A DNA stretch of 64,000 bases, from NCBI GenBank assembly GCA_950295325.1, contig OX485807.1, forward strand, positions 36,362,440-36,426,439. The letters are read 5' to 3'. Under the pieces are notes generated by a model. It saw only the letters and a program-made list of their open reading frames with translations. It ran no database searches and was not told the origin of the DNA. This document shows, piece after piece, positions 34,538 to 46,637 of this stretch; position 1 is the stretch's first letter; the number at the start of each line of letters is the position of its first letter. Source of the stretch: Polytrichum commune. Lineage: Eukaryota > Streptophyta > Polytrichopsida > Polytrichales > Polytrichaceae. Position numbers and translations under genes: made by a program.

Positions 34538-34599
34538 ACTTAGGTCTCAGAGTTACCTAAGAATATCTTCTCTCGTGGCTCTCAAACCCTGGCACATAG

Positions 34600-35050
34600 A
34601 AGATGCTTGAAATTAATCCTGCACAGGAAATTGAAGAACAAACCCACATGTTAGTTTGCTTAAGCTTTATTGTTCAACCAACACAGCTGTGAGGGGTTTT
34701 AAAGTTAAGAGTCAAGGATTCAACACATGAGTTCAAGCACAAACAAAGAAGCTACATAGGAATATCTCAATGAAACCACGGCATTTACATCTCTCACAAA
34801 TAACCAGAATGCAGAAAACCCTAATAGGGATATCTATTGGACACTGTTATCTCGAAGATCCTTGAAACTGATCCTGAACAGGAAATCGGAGAACAAAGCC
34901 ACATGTTAGATTGTTTTAGGTTTATTGTTCAACCAACACAGGAGTTCAAGCAGAAGTAAGGAAGCTACATAGGAATATCTGAATGAAACCACGAAATTTA
35001 CATCCCTAACACATAACCAGAATGCAGAAAACCCTAAAAAGGATATCTAC
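34600..35050. repeat. ~200-240-bp tandem duplication upstream of the F-box pseudogene
   Basis: 34600-34838 and 34854-35050 share 'cttgaaa.t.atcctg.acagg', 'cccacatgttag.ttg', 'tttattgttcaaccaacaca', 'gaagctacataggaatatct', 'aatgaaaccacg.catttaca' and 'ccagaatgcagaaaacccta'. The second copy lacks about 40 bp. Confidence 0.85.
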
Positions 35051-36613
35051 TGAGCCAATTACCCTCGTTCATAGAGAACTACGGAAAGTGTCCAATTTCT
35101 AGATACTTAGTGCTCTTTAGTGAAGAATTTTACCTAGCATCCAAATTGCAACAGAAAGGTCGCCCCTTCTGTCGAGAGCATAGAAGTACAAGTGCACTCA
35201 GATGGACTTCACAGAGGTAACCCAAAAAACGATTCTACTTGCACCACCTTATGCGAGTTGAGTTGCAATGGCCATCCATTTCCCAGCTACCGTTGCAAAT
35301 GTTTCATCAACCCTACTTAAATTTCAGCCAACGTCAACCACCATGATGCACAACATTCGAATACAGTAGGACATCAAAGACAGTAAGCACATTATGACTG
35401 TTGAATGGTGAATTAGGAGAGTGGGTGAGAGACGGTGTTTTCTTACGTTACCAAGGATTTGAGAGATTTTGCTGGCCTTGCTGGGGTTGCTTTCTCTGGT
35501 TATTTATCAATATTCATAAAATGAGGATGAAAGAAATGCCCATCTTCCCAGGATGTACAAAGACCGCATCACCGGAACACACTCTCAATATTTTAAGTTT
35601 TAATTGAACATTCAAATCAGTAGCCAATTTATAAAGCTGAGGATGAGTGCTTCCCAATTTGTCAGAGAGGTTCTCAGCGATCATTCACAAGAGCCTGTGT
35701 AGTTTAGCATAGCTGCCAGGCTCCTAGTTCTCATTATCCGATGGAACATGCACGTTGTAGCTTATTGATGAAGGTCAAGTTGTTTTGAGTTAGTGCCAAC
35801 ATTCAATATACCTGCTACTCAATCTACTTGTTATGAAGAAATGTTAACTACAGATTACACAATCTACTTAACTATGAAGAAATGCTCCTGATTACCTGAT
35901 TTATGAACCTGAAGATCACTGACACAGTGACATCCGTTCTTTTCAATTAATATTCGCATGACTCATGCATCGTCAGAGCAGCTGCAAATTTCTTTGGGGC
36001 TTGTGTGTTTCTGGCTTTCTTTGCACCATGATGTTGTTGCAGTTGACAAAGTTGTGCTTCAGCTTGTGCTTCAGGTCTGTTTTGGGATGGAAATTTGGGT
36101 GGATATGAGGGTGTGTAAATAAACCATTGCTGCCTTGTTTATTCAGATGATGTGACATTATAAGTGACCTGACTGCCAAATGGCCATTTGAGTTGCTTCC
36201 AATAATCTAACATTATAATGCAGAACAAGCTTCCAATATAAACAAGAAAGGTAGAAGTCGGTTCAGTTATTTGCAACATGAGAAACCAGTTCTGCTACGT
36301 ACATGTGAAACAAAATAAGGCTTTTCTTAGAAGATTGAAGGAATTTGTTCATATGATCTCCACAAGAGAAAACTGCACAACTTTACCAAGTCACACCCAT
36401 TGTACAAGTACACTTTCAGAATCCATTCTAGGGACCCTGACTTGAAAGATTTGTTACTAGTGCCACCCTTGACTAAACCCATCATAAGTGTTGTTCCCAG
36501 ACACCTTTAAGATACCAAAGGATATTGCAGAGAGTCCAAGCCATCAACAATACACCTGTTCCGCTGACATGATTTCCATCCAGGCTGAAACATTTTAAAT
36601 GTACTCCATGGTG
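35051..36613. other. Gene-free spacer and 3' flank of the plastid-protein gene
   Basis: No exon-like sequence on either strand. The right end (about 36.2-36.6 kb) is likely the 3' UTR of the minus-strand gene that stops at 36614. No further repeat unit was recognised. Confidence 0.45.
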
Positions 36614-39600
36614 TCAATCTCGATCAACGACCTCAGCTTCCACATCAACAATGACACCAGGTGGATCTGTAGCATACATAAAGCATTCCAGAGAATCAGA
36701 AGAATGGGTGAACACAAATTACAAGACTTGTGTTGATGAAACAAGGGTCATAGGTTTCATGGCAAATACCTTGAGGGGTGTTGGAACCAGATTGTGGAGA
36801 TTGGCCAAAACCACCAAAAGGAGGCCGGAATCCTTTTGACTGCTTTGTAGCAAAGCGAGGCCCCTCACGCACAAATTGTTTGCCTTCCACTGTTGCAAAA
36901 CATGCAACTACGTCAAACTTATAATTAATGGGTCCCTACCTACAGAATCTGAATGAAAGGATTGCTATTTGCATTTGTTTATATTTGAATAGAATATGAA
37001 GTTCAGGTCTGAGAAAATTGAATGACTTGGAAGCACATACATTTAAAGGGTTGACTGCAGTATGGACAGAACTGTTGCTCGTCCTTCATTGTAAATCTGC
37101 AATTCCCAATCCAGTCATGCTATTTGCAAAAAAATTAACAGCTAGAATAAAACATTTGAATTGTGATAGGAATGCATATCTGCAAACTCCCTCAATCTTT
37201 TAGATGTTATAAAATCGTGCACCCGTGTCCTGCAACTCAATTGTTGACTTGGACAACTAGATATAATATACCACATGTTGGCATCTTACACACCTATTAG
37301 TTCTGTCGAGCATCAAATACAAAATGTGAAGCTTAAAATAAGATGAATTCAAACTCCAAATGAGAGATATTACCCTTTCATACACTCAATTAGTATATAC
37401 TTTCAAAACGAATAATATCATCTGAAGCAGGATAGAACTTACTCTAGAACTTGGAAAGGATTTCCACAATTTGGGCACTGCACATCCAACAAGAATTCGT
37501 CCTCGTCACTTTATTTCTACAATGTGTGATTCACATGACAGATGTGACCACCTGTTTCCTAAACATGACAAAGGAACCATACACAGCTATTAAGCATGCA
37601 GGTTTAGCACCCACTTAAGAAGGTGTTCTGTCCACATTTAGAATATCTACGAGAGGCATAGTTTGTCACCAAGTCTTGGTCATCAGAATGAAAAGAGGAA
37701 TTCCCAGCTCCAAGTTGAAATTTTAAACAAGTACGTCTTGCAGAGCAGAGAGGTATCTTCTCAAAAGAATCATGCACCTACTGGAAGGAAAAACTCACGT
37801 TCACCAAGCACCCCTAAGTAGCTTCGAACTAGCTCTCTCTCCAGTCATACTAGGACAGCATTTCAGCATACTTTAGGGCACACCAATCTAAATGATTTTA
37901 AATAGAGAGGAAACTTACAACACTGCTAATGATCTCCCGGTCAGCAAACCAAAGGAATGCCACAATGCCCACGATTGGTACCAATACAACGAGAAGCTGC
38001 TCCACAGGCCCACCAGACACCCTGTGATCAGTATCTATGGCACATGGAGCAATGCTCTACAGCTAAGTGTTACTACAATTTGCCAGTCTCGAGGCATAGA
38101 ACATACAGTAACAAGATATGCTCGCAATTTATCTATATGATTGGTGTAAGATAGTGTGCATGCGAGATGATGACATAAATTCTAGAGATTTGTGCACTTA
38201 AGCTGATTGACCTAAAAGGACATGCAACCTACACCATGTCACACTTTTTAGCAAAGCCTTCAAATGCTCAGAACCCTCTTAGTAGCAACATTCACAACCA
38301 CATGTATTCCTTTGTGTGCGAGATAGCTATCAACAAAAACATACCCAGAGGGAGATGCAAGATCAGAAAAGCCAACCAAGTTTACTACAAATACTACAGC
38401 CAGGTATTACTAGAGTTTCAAGCCTGTCCTCAAAGCATAAAGCATAGAATAAAAAGAGATACATGAGCAACCCTATCTATAGGTTCAATGTAACATAGTG
38501 TGCAAGCAAGACTATGACATGCACTCTAGAGGTTCGTCCCCAGTAAACCTGATTGACCTACAAGTAAACACATGTCAACACTTTCTAGCAAAGCCTTCAA
38601 ATGCTCAGAGACCTCAGAGGTCTCAGAGTAGTAGGCATTCGTGATAGCCATCGACAAAAGAAAAGGAAAGAGAAAATACTTACCCAGACGGCGATGAAAG
38701 CATCAAAAAGCCAATCGAGTTCAGTGCAGTTACTACAGGAAGGTAGGCTAAAAGCCTGTCCTAAAGGCATAATTGCTAGAAGTACAAGAGATGCATGCGC
38801 AACCTATCTATAAGTTTAGTATAAGATAGTGTGCAAGTGAGACGATGGCATGTATTCTAGAGATTTATCCAGTAAACCTGATTGACCTAAAACTACATGC
38901 AACCTACATCATAACACACTTTCTGGCAAAGGCCTTCGAATGGTCAGACCTCTGAGTACTAACAAAATGCATCCATAATAGCCATCAATAAATTAATGAA
39001 GAACTTACCCAGAGGGAGATAAAAGCATTAAAAAGCCAGCCAAGTTCACTACAATTACTATAGCCAGGTATTACTACAACTTGAAGCCTGCCCTAAAGGC
39101 ATGATTCACAGAATTACAAGAGATGCATGCGCAAACTATCTATACGTTCAATGTAAGATAGTGTGTATGCGAGATGATGGCATGCATTCTAAACATTAAA
39201 CCAGTAAACCTAATTGGCCTAAAACTACATGCAACCTACATCACAAGACACTTTCTGACAAAAGCCTTCGAATGCCCAGACCTCTAAGTAGCAGCAAATG
39301 CATTCGTGATAGCCATCGAATAAATAGAGGAAAAACTTACCCAGAGGGAGATGAAAGCATCAAAAAGCCAGCCGAGTTTGCCTGTGACAGTCAAGTAGGT
39401 TAAGCCTCCTGCGAGTGCAAGGTTGAAGACTATGCGGCCTATGCCATTGTTTCCACCATTCGGTCCTCTTCCTCCGCCTGGGTCCAACCTCATAGAGGCT
39501 CTTGCCTGTCCCCCATGCCCACTTTGTCGCTCTTGCGACTTCGAGCACTCTAATTTCCTCCACACAGAAATATTGCCGCATAAGCTGCTCCTTACGGAGG

Positions 39601-39868
39601 CAAGCCCCTGGTGTTTTCCTTCTACAGCTAGATTAGGCCTCCGCCTTACGGCAGATTGATTTGTAAGAGATTGGGGTGAAAAAGCCACAGAGCTACAGCT
39701 TGCAATTTTCGAGAAAGATGATGGCATACGAGAAATTCTATGTGGCCTCCACCGACATTGTTGGAGAAGAGTTGATTGACATCTTAACAGCTTAGAGGTC
39801 CAAGGTCCTTGCTCTGTGCCAGAAGAAGTGACATTAATGGGGGCTGCTGCCCTAAATTGCAACGCCAT
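36614..39868 (-). CDS. Predicted plastid membrane protein with CPNC/CPYC zinc ribbon
   Basis: Six exons: 39341-39868, 37919-37996, 37443-37501, 37041-37096, 36770-36889 and 36614-36666. All phases agree, giving 297 residues. Residues 1-~110 are Ser/Arg/Gln-rich with few acids, as in a chloroplast transit peptide. A Gly-rich linker (DPGGGRGPNGGNNGIG) follows. Two hydrophobic segments lie at about 144-163 and 171-195, the second spanning the exon 1/2 join (FDAFISLW then LLVVLVPIVGIVAFLWF). CPNC (211-214) and CPYC (232-235) make a four-Cys zinc ribbon. The tail has EGKQFVREGPRF and ends VIVDVEAEVVDRD. I recall uncharacterised plastid proteins in other plants with the same order but no function. 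Acceptors for exons 2 and 3 were chosen by frame and are the least certain. Intron 1 contains a large tandem array (38.1-39.3 kb). Confidence 0.86.
38120..39345. repeat. ~300-bp tandem array in intron 1 that re-copies the end of exon 1
   Basis: Units share 'aagatagtgtgca.gcgag', 'catgcattctagagattt', 'cctgattgacctaaaactac', 'gcaaagccttcaaatgctcag', 'gtgatagccatcga' and 'acttacccagagggagatg', then 'aaaagccagccaagttcact', 'acagccaggtattact' and 'cctgtcctaaaggcat'. The 'acttacccagagggagatg' part is the exon 1 donor site plus coding end of the plastid gene. Copies of it occur near 38343, 38681, 39005 and at the real junction 39335. Periods are about 310-340 bp. Confidence 0.88.
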
Positions 39869-40640
39869 CGCTAATTTTTTTATTCCTAAGGCCTTAGTCG
39901 TGAATTTCCCACAAAGTACATCTCCAATGGGTATTTCCCAAGGTTCAATCCTGTATATGGTCTCGGCAATGTGAGTCCGGCCTGTCCATCATATGAAAGT
40001 GCCAAACCTAATCCATCTCCCCAATTTCCAAAATATGCGTAAACCCTTCCGGTCTTTCTGCATATATGTGTTTCAAGGGAAGTGCCCCGAGTCCTCAGCC
40101 TCCAACCTGAAACTGGGAAACTGGGAATTTTGTCAACTCCCTAAAATTCACAGATGAAAATCTGTGTCGGTTGTCCACAATTCAGCAGTTCCTCCATGAA
40201 ACTTAAGAGTTGGGGATTTCTAAAATACTCTCAAGCCTCCCTGCCTGCCCACAATCAACATACCAACCCAAAGCCTCAAAAACCTCTTTCTGCACCAGTA
40301 GAATTTAAAAATCCAGGAACCCAAAAGACTCAATTCCTTCAAATCACCAAACCATATCCCTCCCACAACCCGAGTAAATTCAATGCAAACAAATCCCATA
40401 CACCAGACTTAAATTAACCCAAATCCTCTTACAGGTAAAGAAAAATGTCGCAATTAGCACTGTGTCACTCGAACTTGGATCTCCAGGAAGATTCATCACC
40501 CAGTCCCGTAAACTACTTCCTGTGAGGATGTCACACATTCATCATAGGATTCCTGAATGCGTCACTGATTGCCATGATGTATGAGTCACCTTCGGCATAC
40601 ACGCATACATACATACACAGATATGAATCTATGTGAGGTT
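39869..40640. other. Upstream region of the plastid-protein gene
   Basis: Probably holds the 5' UTR and promoter of the minus-strand gene. No other exon-like sequence. A short (CATA)n-like run lies near 40598-40620. Confidence 0.4.
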
Positions 40641-40669
40641 TTGGAGTGAAGGAAAGGCAGATGTTGAGG

Positions 40670-42360
40670 ATGAGGTTGGATGGCCCATCCGATTGCTAAA
40701 GTGGAGTATGCTCTTAGAATAGGACGAGCTGGTGGGAGAGCGCTATCCACACTCTTCAGGGGCAATTTCCACTTGGCTCCACATGGGACAAGCATGGCCA
40801 GGCTGAGCTGGTGGAGTGTGGACTTCATAGCCAGTCGCTCATCCAAGTGGAGAACACTTCCAATAACTTTCTCGTGTTTTTCTATCCATGCGGAGAGCAT
40901 TTCATCTATTATATTCAAATTTTGTTTAATGGATTAGATAACCATTGAGAGGAGGTGGATGATGAGCTGTGGAAACAAGGAGTCGTTCGCTTATTTGAGA
41001 TGATTATCGGTCATAACCGTTAAGTTTATGGACAAAATATGGGAATTAAAGTAGAGGCATTCATAACCGTTCACTTAAGAGATTTTGCGCTAGGTTTGGA
41101 GAAGTATAAGGCGGCACAAATTCTTCCCATGTAGAAATTAAGAGGGTTGCAATTTCTTTGGTAATTTTATTCCTTAAATCAAAATTACTGTGATTTTTGA
41201 AGCCAAAAGTTAGCTTGAACATATTACCAATGTCTAGAATCCACCACAATCATTCAATTAAACCGCTCATTCCTCCTCACTTTAGCACTCAAAACCTGAA
41301 CATGTGTTATGGCACTATTGGTTTTAGGATGATCAAAATTAAGTCCTAGCATGATTGAAATTACAGTTCCTATGGATTGCCGATGGGCTCCTGATCGGGA
41401 ATGAGCGCTTCAACTATACATATGATATGGTGCCTCCACATATGATCGATTGTGACCAATTCTAACAACCCTTTTGGTCTTGGTTGAGTGATTGGTTTTG
41501 GACTACATAATGGGCGAGAGGATATTGAGTGGATGACGAGTTGCAATAGCTCAACTCTCGAATCTCGTTTGGTATGGGACATCATTAGTTTGCTTATGGA
41601 TGTAAAGTATAGGCTATGAATAAAATGTCCTCTACATGGATAGAAAAAACATAGGAGAGTTGTTGGAAATGCCCTCCACTTGGATGAGCAATTGGTTATC
41701 TCTTATGCTATGAACTAGACAACCAATGTGAGGAGAGTGGATGGCGAGCTAGTTATCAATCGTACGTTATCAGGTCACAAACATAATCTAAGAATTATGG
41801 AATACATCGTGTCTTTATGGATGAAAATTGCGACAAGTATTGACAACCCTTCTACTCTTGGACATTGAGCATTTGGTTATATGTTCCATCTGATTATTGT
41901 AAAGTGGAATGTGCTAGAATAAGTAGTAGCCGATGAGAGAGCTCTATCCACACTCTTGAAGGATTGTTTACATTTGGCTCCACATGGGATAAACATTGTT
42001 AGGCTAAGTTGGTGGAGTGCAAACTTTATGATTGGTTGTTTTGTCGAAGTGGAGAGCACTTCCAACAACTTCTTCATTCATGACCAAACACATGATCTCT
42101 TATGCTACATCGCATTTGATTACTATAAAGTGGAGTTGATTATAGCAATAGAATAGAAGAGTTGATGAGAGAACATTGTCCACACTCTTAGGGGTTGGTT
42201 ATACTTGGCTCCACAATATAGGACAAGTTATGGTGCTCAGCTAAGTTGGTGAAGGGTAGACTTTATAACCCATTGTTCATCCAAGTGGAGAGCATTTCCA
42301 ACAATTCTCTTGTGCTTTTCTATCATTGCAGAGAGCATTTCAATTATTACTTACAATGGG
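40670..42360. repeat. ~245-bp repeat, three copies
   Basis: Copies at about 40680-40925, 41878-42085 and 42110-42350 share 'taaagtggagt.tgct', 'gagagcgctatccacactctt', 'ttggctccacatgggacaa', 'ctgagctggtggagtg.gac' and 'tccaagtggagagcacttcc'. The last part is the inverse of the 125-bp unit arrayed at 8.15-8.67 kb. A forward partial copy is at 41630-41700. Confidence 0.8.
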
Positions 42361-42708
42361 TCACGGGGTGGTGCACTTAATGTGGTCCGTACGGACCTAC
42401 ATGGGTGCACAAAACATGTATTAATTGTGCCTAGGGCTTACAAAATATACATAAGGGTATGGGTATAATTTATTCATTTAAGCTTTGTAAATATATTAGG
42501 CATATTATTCATATACTCCTACTTGTATTTCTACCTTTAAGCACATAGTCAATTATAATGAAGTGGGTAGTCTACTAGAGATCCAAATGAATATTTCATC
42601 CAATATGTGAGTTGAAAGGTAATCCCACATTGTCCAATGATAGATCCACTAAAATCAAGTATGATATGTTGTATGTCAAATCTAAAGTTAGACAATCTAG
42701 AGCCGTGA
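42361..42708. other. Gene-free stretch
   Basis: AT-rich, nothing recognised. Confidence 0.4.
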
Positions 42709-42792
42709 ATAATGATTTCTCTTTAAAATTGAGATATGATTGTACAACTGATATTGCACAATCATATCTCAATTTTAAAGAGAAATCATTAT
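42709..42792. other. Perfect 35-bp inverted repeat with 14-base loop
   Basis: The arms at 42709-42743 and 42758-42792 are exact reverse complements around the loop acaactgatattgc. The arm begins ATAATGATTTCTCTTTAAAA. A transcript of either strand would fold into a mismatch-free hairpin. Plant miRNA precursors usually carry mismatches, so a young hairpin locus or a palindromic duplication is as likely. Confidence 0.92.
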
Positions 42793-44405
42793 AGGAATGA
42801 AGAAAGGAGGGATACCATCAAGACTTGGTATTTGGGAAGGGTTTATAGGGTGTGCCGCAAAATTGGCAATAGGTGGATTGAGTATTGACAACCAATTGAC
42901 CTTTGGGACTGACCTTCCAATATGGAAATAGAGTTATGTTGGTTTCAAAATAAGATTGGATCAATGTAGATTTATGATTTACATATCATCTGAAGGTAGA
43001 GTTAGAAACCATCATTGTATTGGCTAGAATGACTTATATTGTAGAAACAAATTTGTATGAGTTGCATCCAATGAATGAAGGACTGTTAAATGATTTCATC
43101 AACGATAAATATGGCTTGCTAAGAGTATTTTAACCACATTGTTCACATGATCTTTTCGGTGTATACATATGATTGGGGTCTATATGAATGATTTATTTTT
43201 GTCACTTGTGTTTGTATTGGAGGGCATTTCTTAGGTACATATATGTACACATATCATTTCAAGAGGGGCAAAATCTTGTATATTAGAGGTATTAATTTCA
43301 GGGTCATGCATGCATGTGGTTCCCGGTTCTAACAATGAGTTCATCCCCCCCATGTAATGGGTGTAACTACTTTTAATGAACCTTTCATTATTTGGAATTC
43401 CTTTATAGATCTTATTTCAATTAATTCATCCTCCCTATATTATGCTGCACATTGTTGGTAAAATGCACTTGTGATCCACATATGTATATTCGGACTTTGC
43501 CCATGAACAAATAGGTTAGGGCTGAACTCATTTACTCAAATAATCAAGTATCGACCTCAATAACGAGATATACACATGCTCAAAGCCATTCATGGGGATG
43601 ATTGGTTTGCTCATGAACATAATCTAGAGGATATGGATGAAACGTTTTCCATGTGGGCTCAAAATTAAATCACATGAGAATTGTTGGAAGTGATCTCCAT
43701 TTGGATGAGTGGTTGGTTCTTTGAACAAACTTGGGAGAGGGGGTGAGGGGCATCCACCTACTCGCCTTAGGCGTAACCAATTTGCTCATGGACACGTATT
43801 AGAGGTTATGGATGAATCACTCTTTGCATGAATAAAAAAAGAAACACATGTAAATTGTTGAGAATGCCCTTCATATGGATGAGTGGCCGATTAAAGTAAT
43901 AGTAAGGGTCCCATCTATGCTATCCATCAATCCACCCGTTTTCAAAAATAGATGAGAACCGGTCCATTTTGTGTATGACATCATGCACATGATGGGATAT
44001 TGGACGGGTTGGATGGATCTCTTTGGGGACCCACATAAATGGGCACCGGTCCAATGCTCCAATGGTATAATTGCTCATTACTCTAGATTGCATTGTTCTT
44101 TTTGACCAATAAATGCATGCACAATGACATTCGCAACCGGTCCCTCAGATGCCATGTGTGTTCTCGTCACTATCTATCCAAACAAAAGCCACCAAAAAAA
44201 AAAAAAAACAAAAACCAAATGGGCAAATTGCTCTACATTGCTTAAAAACGAATGTTGTCACCAACCCAAATTTGATGACATTACCCATTTTTTTCCCCCT
44301 CAATGGGTGCACAGGTGGCATGACTATGTAGGATTTGACCTGTCATCACTTGGGCCTTTCAAAATTAAAGGACATGTGGCTTGTGCATTGAACTATAAAA
44401 TTTGT
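42793..44405. other. Gene-free stretch with fragments of the 8-kb repeat family
   Basis: Around 43560-43880 there are decayed units with 'ttggatgagtg', 'ttgttggaagtg' and 'gtttgctcatg', matching the 125-bp family. There is an A-run at about 44197. No exon-like sequence. Confidence 0.45.
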
Positions 44406-44411
44406 GATTGG

Positions 44412-44765
44412 AGGAGAAGGCAATATTTTATGTCACTATGGTAACTTTTCGGATGACACTTCTTATGAATAAGTGAACAAGTATTATCATGATTAATGGA
44501 TGAGTTCATCCATTGACCAAAACCCTACTTTCTCTTGTCAACAACTTGTGATGAAATATTGTCATGGATGATTGAATTTGGATGAAAAATGACTAGGTCA
44601 GTGACAGTAATTGCAACACTGTAATCCCCTGGAATTTTGACAAGGAATGACAAATAAGGTTGGGTTAGCATTTAGTGTCGGTGACAGTACACCGTGGTTT
44701 ACAATTAGTATTGAGCAAGACAATGAGAATTAGTGATACTAAGTATCATATTTAGTGTAGTTGTG
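44412..44765 (+). mobile_element. CACTA-ended short element, copy 3
   Basis: Same orientation and internal order as 18286-18625. The right end is CATATTTAGTGTAG. Compared with the reverse of 3356-3712, both retain a ~50-bp segment ('atggatgagttcatccatt', 'ctctcttgtcaacaacttgt') that copy 2 lacks. Confidence 0.6.
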
Positions 44766-46637
44766 ACTGTTTCCTAGAGTAAAGTATGCAAACCATGACT
44801 TGGAAGATCTGAAATGACATGGAGCTTACATGGCATGACATGGCATGGGTAATGTTTGATCCTGGGAAGTTGGTTAGGCTTGGACAGAATACAGAAGAGA
44901 TTAAATAGCTGATGTCTTAGAATTATTGTTGGTGTGTGATCCTCTATTTGCCTCAGTAAATCCAGCTGATGTTTTCATTTGGATTTTTCAGAAATGTCCT
45001 GTTGTTTTCCTGCTTGGTCAACAGTGGAAATATTGATTCCTGATCCTAAAAAATGTTTTAAATGGCAGTGTCAGTTTCCTTTGAGTTGGAGCGCATCGTT
45101 TGTGTTATTTGTAGCATATCTTCAGATGTCCTTTGTTAATGAGCGAGTTGTGATAGACCATATGATCTTGTCGACATGAAAAAATTACCAGACCTCTTGA
45201 CATGGCTGCCACAAATTCTCAACTGTAGGCACATTCATATGATAGGAATGGAGACAAGTGATCTTGGATTATCAAAACACCATCTTTGTGAAAACCTTCC
45301 CAACCACTCAAGCTATTATTGGCTTCATCCTTGGAAAGTTACATATACATTTCTCTTCATGTCACAGATGCATGCTGGAGAACAATAGGAAGAGTACGAG
45401 GCATACGCCTCATAAATTATGACTACATTCATGATGTTTTTGAAAGGATGACCAGGTGAAGGTGACAAGATACAAGATGAGTCTTCCTCATGTTAATTGA
45501 TGTGTTTGAGAGATGAGAGTGAACATAGTGTAGTAGATCTACTACTGTTTGTTTTGATGTTCTGGAAAATCTCACTTGCTGATCTATATGTTAAAATAAG
45601 TTATGTGTTGATAAACGCTGTTGGCAAAGAAAAATATGCATGTCATGTGAGCATCACACCATCTGGCTTGAGCAACAAAACTCTACATAAGGTAAATGGG
45701 TCTTTGATGGATGCTTTTCCTGACTAGCCCACTTTTATTAGGATATAAAAATAAGCAATTAGTAAGAGATGGGTAGCAAATCCAAATCAAGGCCATAGCC
45801 ACTTTCCTCATAATTTTCGGAGCTCATATGAATATCTTATTTATTATCAAAGTGGACATTCCCGTGCTCATTCAATGGTCATATAGGTCCTCCCAATTAT
45901 GTTGACTATTGAGCCTAGAAATATTATCAAATTGTGAGCATGTCATCCAACCTCTTTTAAATGCATATCTTTTTAGTATCCATGCTTGGAGCCACATCTA
46001 CCCACATACCACTCAAATATATTCGTGTCAGAATAGTAGCCAAATAAGGGTTGTCTACCTTAATGTCAAAATTTCAAAACAAAAGACATGAAGAAAATCA
46101 ATCATTTCTACAGTCAGGTCATGAGCATTTTACAATCTTGTTCAAATGACAACAGTAGAATCAATTTAGACGCTGGTGTCTAATCCAGAGAGTTGTGTTC
46201 AGTCATGGACAAAATTGTAGTCCAGCAGTCATCACTGCCCCTTCACTTAAAACAAGACGAGCGTCACAGTGGGTTCTATTACTGATACTGAACGTACTGT
46301 GAGTTTCTGCATATTTTGCTCGGGCAATCCAAGGCATTTCTGATAATTCACTTGGAGTGATCACACTGTCTATTCACATGGTTATGTCCAAATCTGGTCA
46401 CAAACACCTTAACAGAGCACCTATTTTTGAAGCCCTTGATCAGTTCTTCCTGCAATTTCAAGGAAATTCAAAAATCTTGTGTATTAACCTATTTGCTAAG
46501 ATTTTCAAGCATCAAGCACCGCAACATGCAGGCTCCTCTACACTCTAGACCTTCACTAATATGCTCAGATTACATGATATGAACAATGACTTGTTTCTCC
46601 AGAACTAAAGACAGTTTGCACCTTGTTGCAATGTGCA
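44766..46637. repeat. Gene-free stretch with an inverted copy of the ~350-bp dispersed repeat at 45720-46055
   Basis: The 45720-46055 segment has 'actagcccacttttattagg', 'agatgggtagcaaatccaaa', 'cactttcctcataattttcg', 'tcatatgaatatcttat', 'catataggtcctcccaatt' and 'tgttgactattgagcctag'. The 44979-45730 ORFs show no family motif. The right end is probably the 3' UTR of the Lunapark gene. Confidence 0.6.

Noticed and set aside
44979-45727. Series of plus-strand ORFs of about 65-76 codons
   Set aside because: No shared frame, splice-site logic or motif; the region merges into a dispersed repeat.
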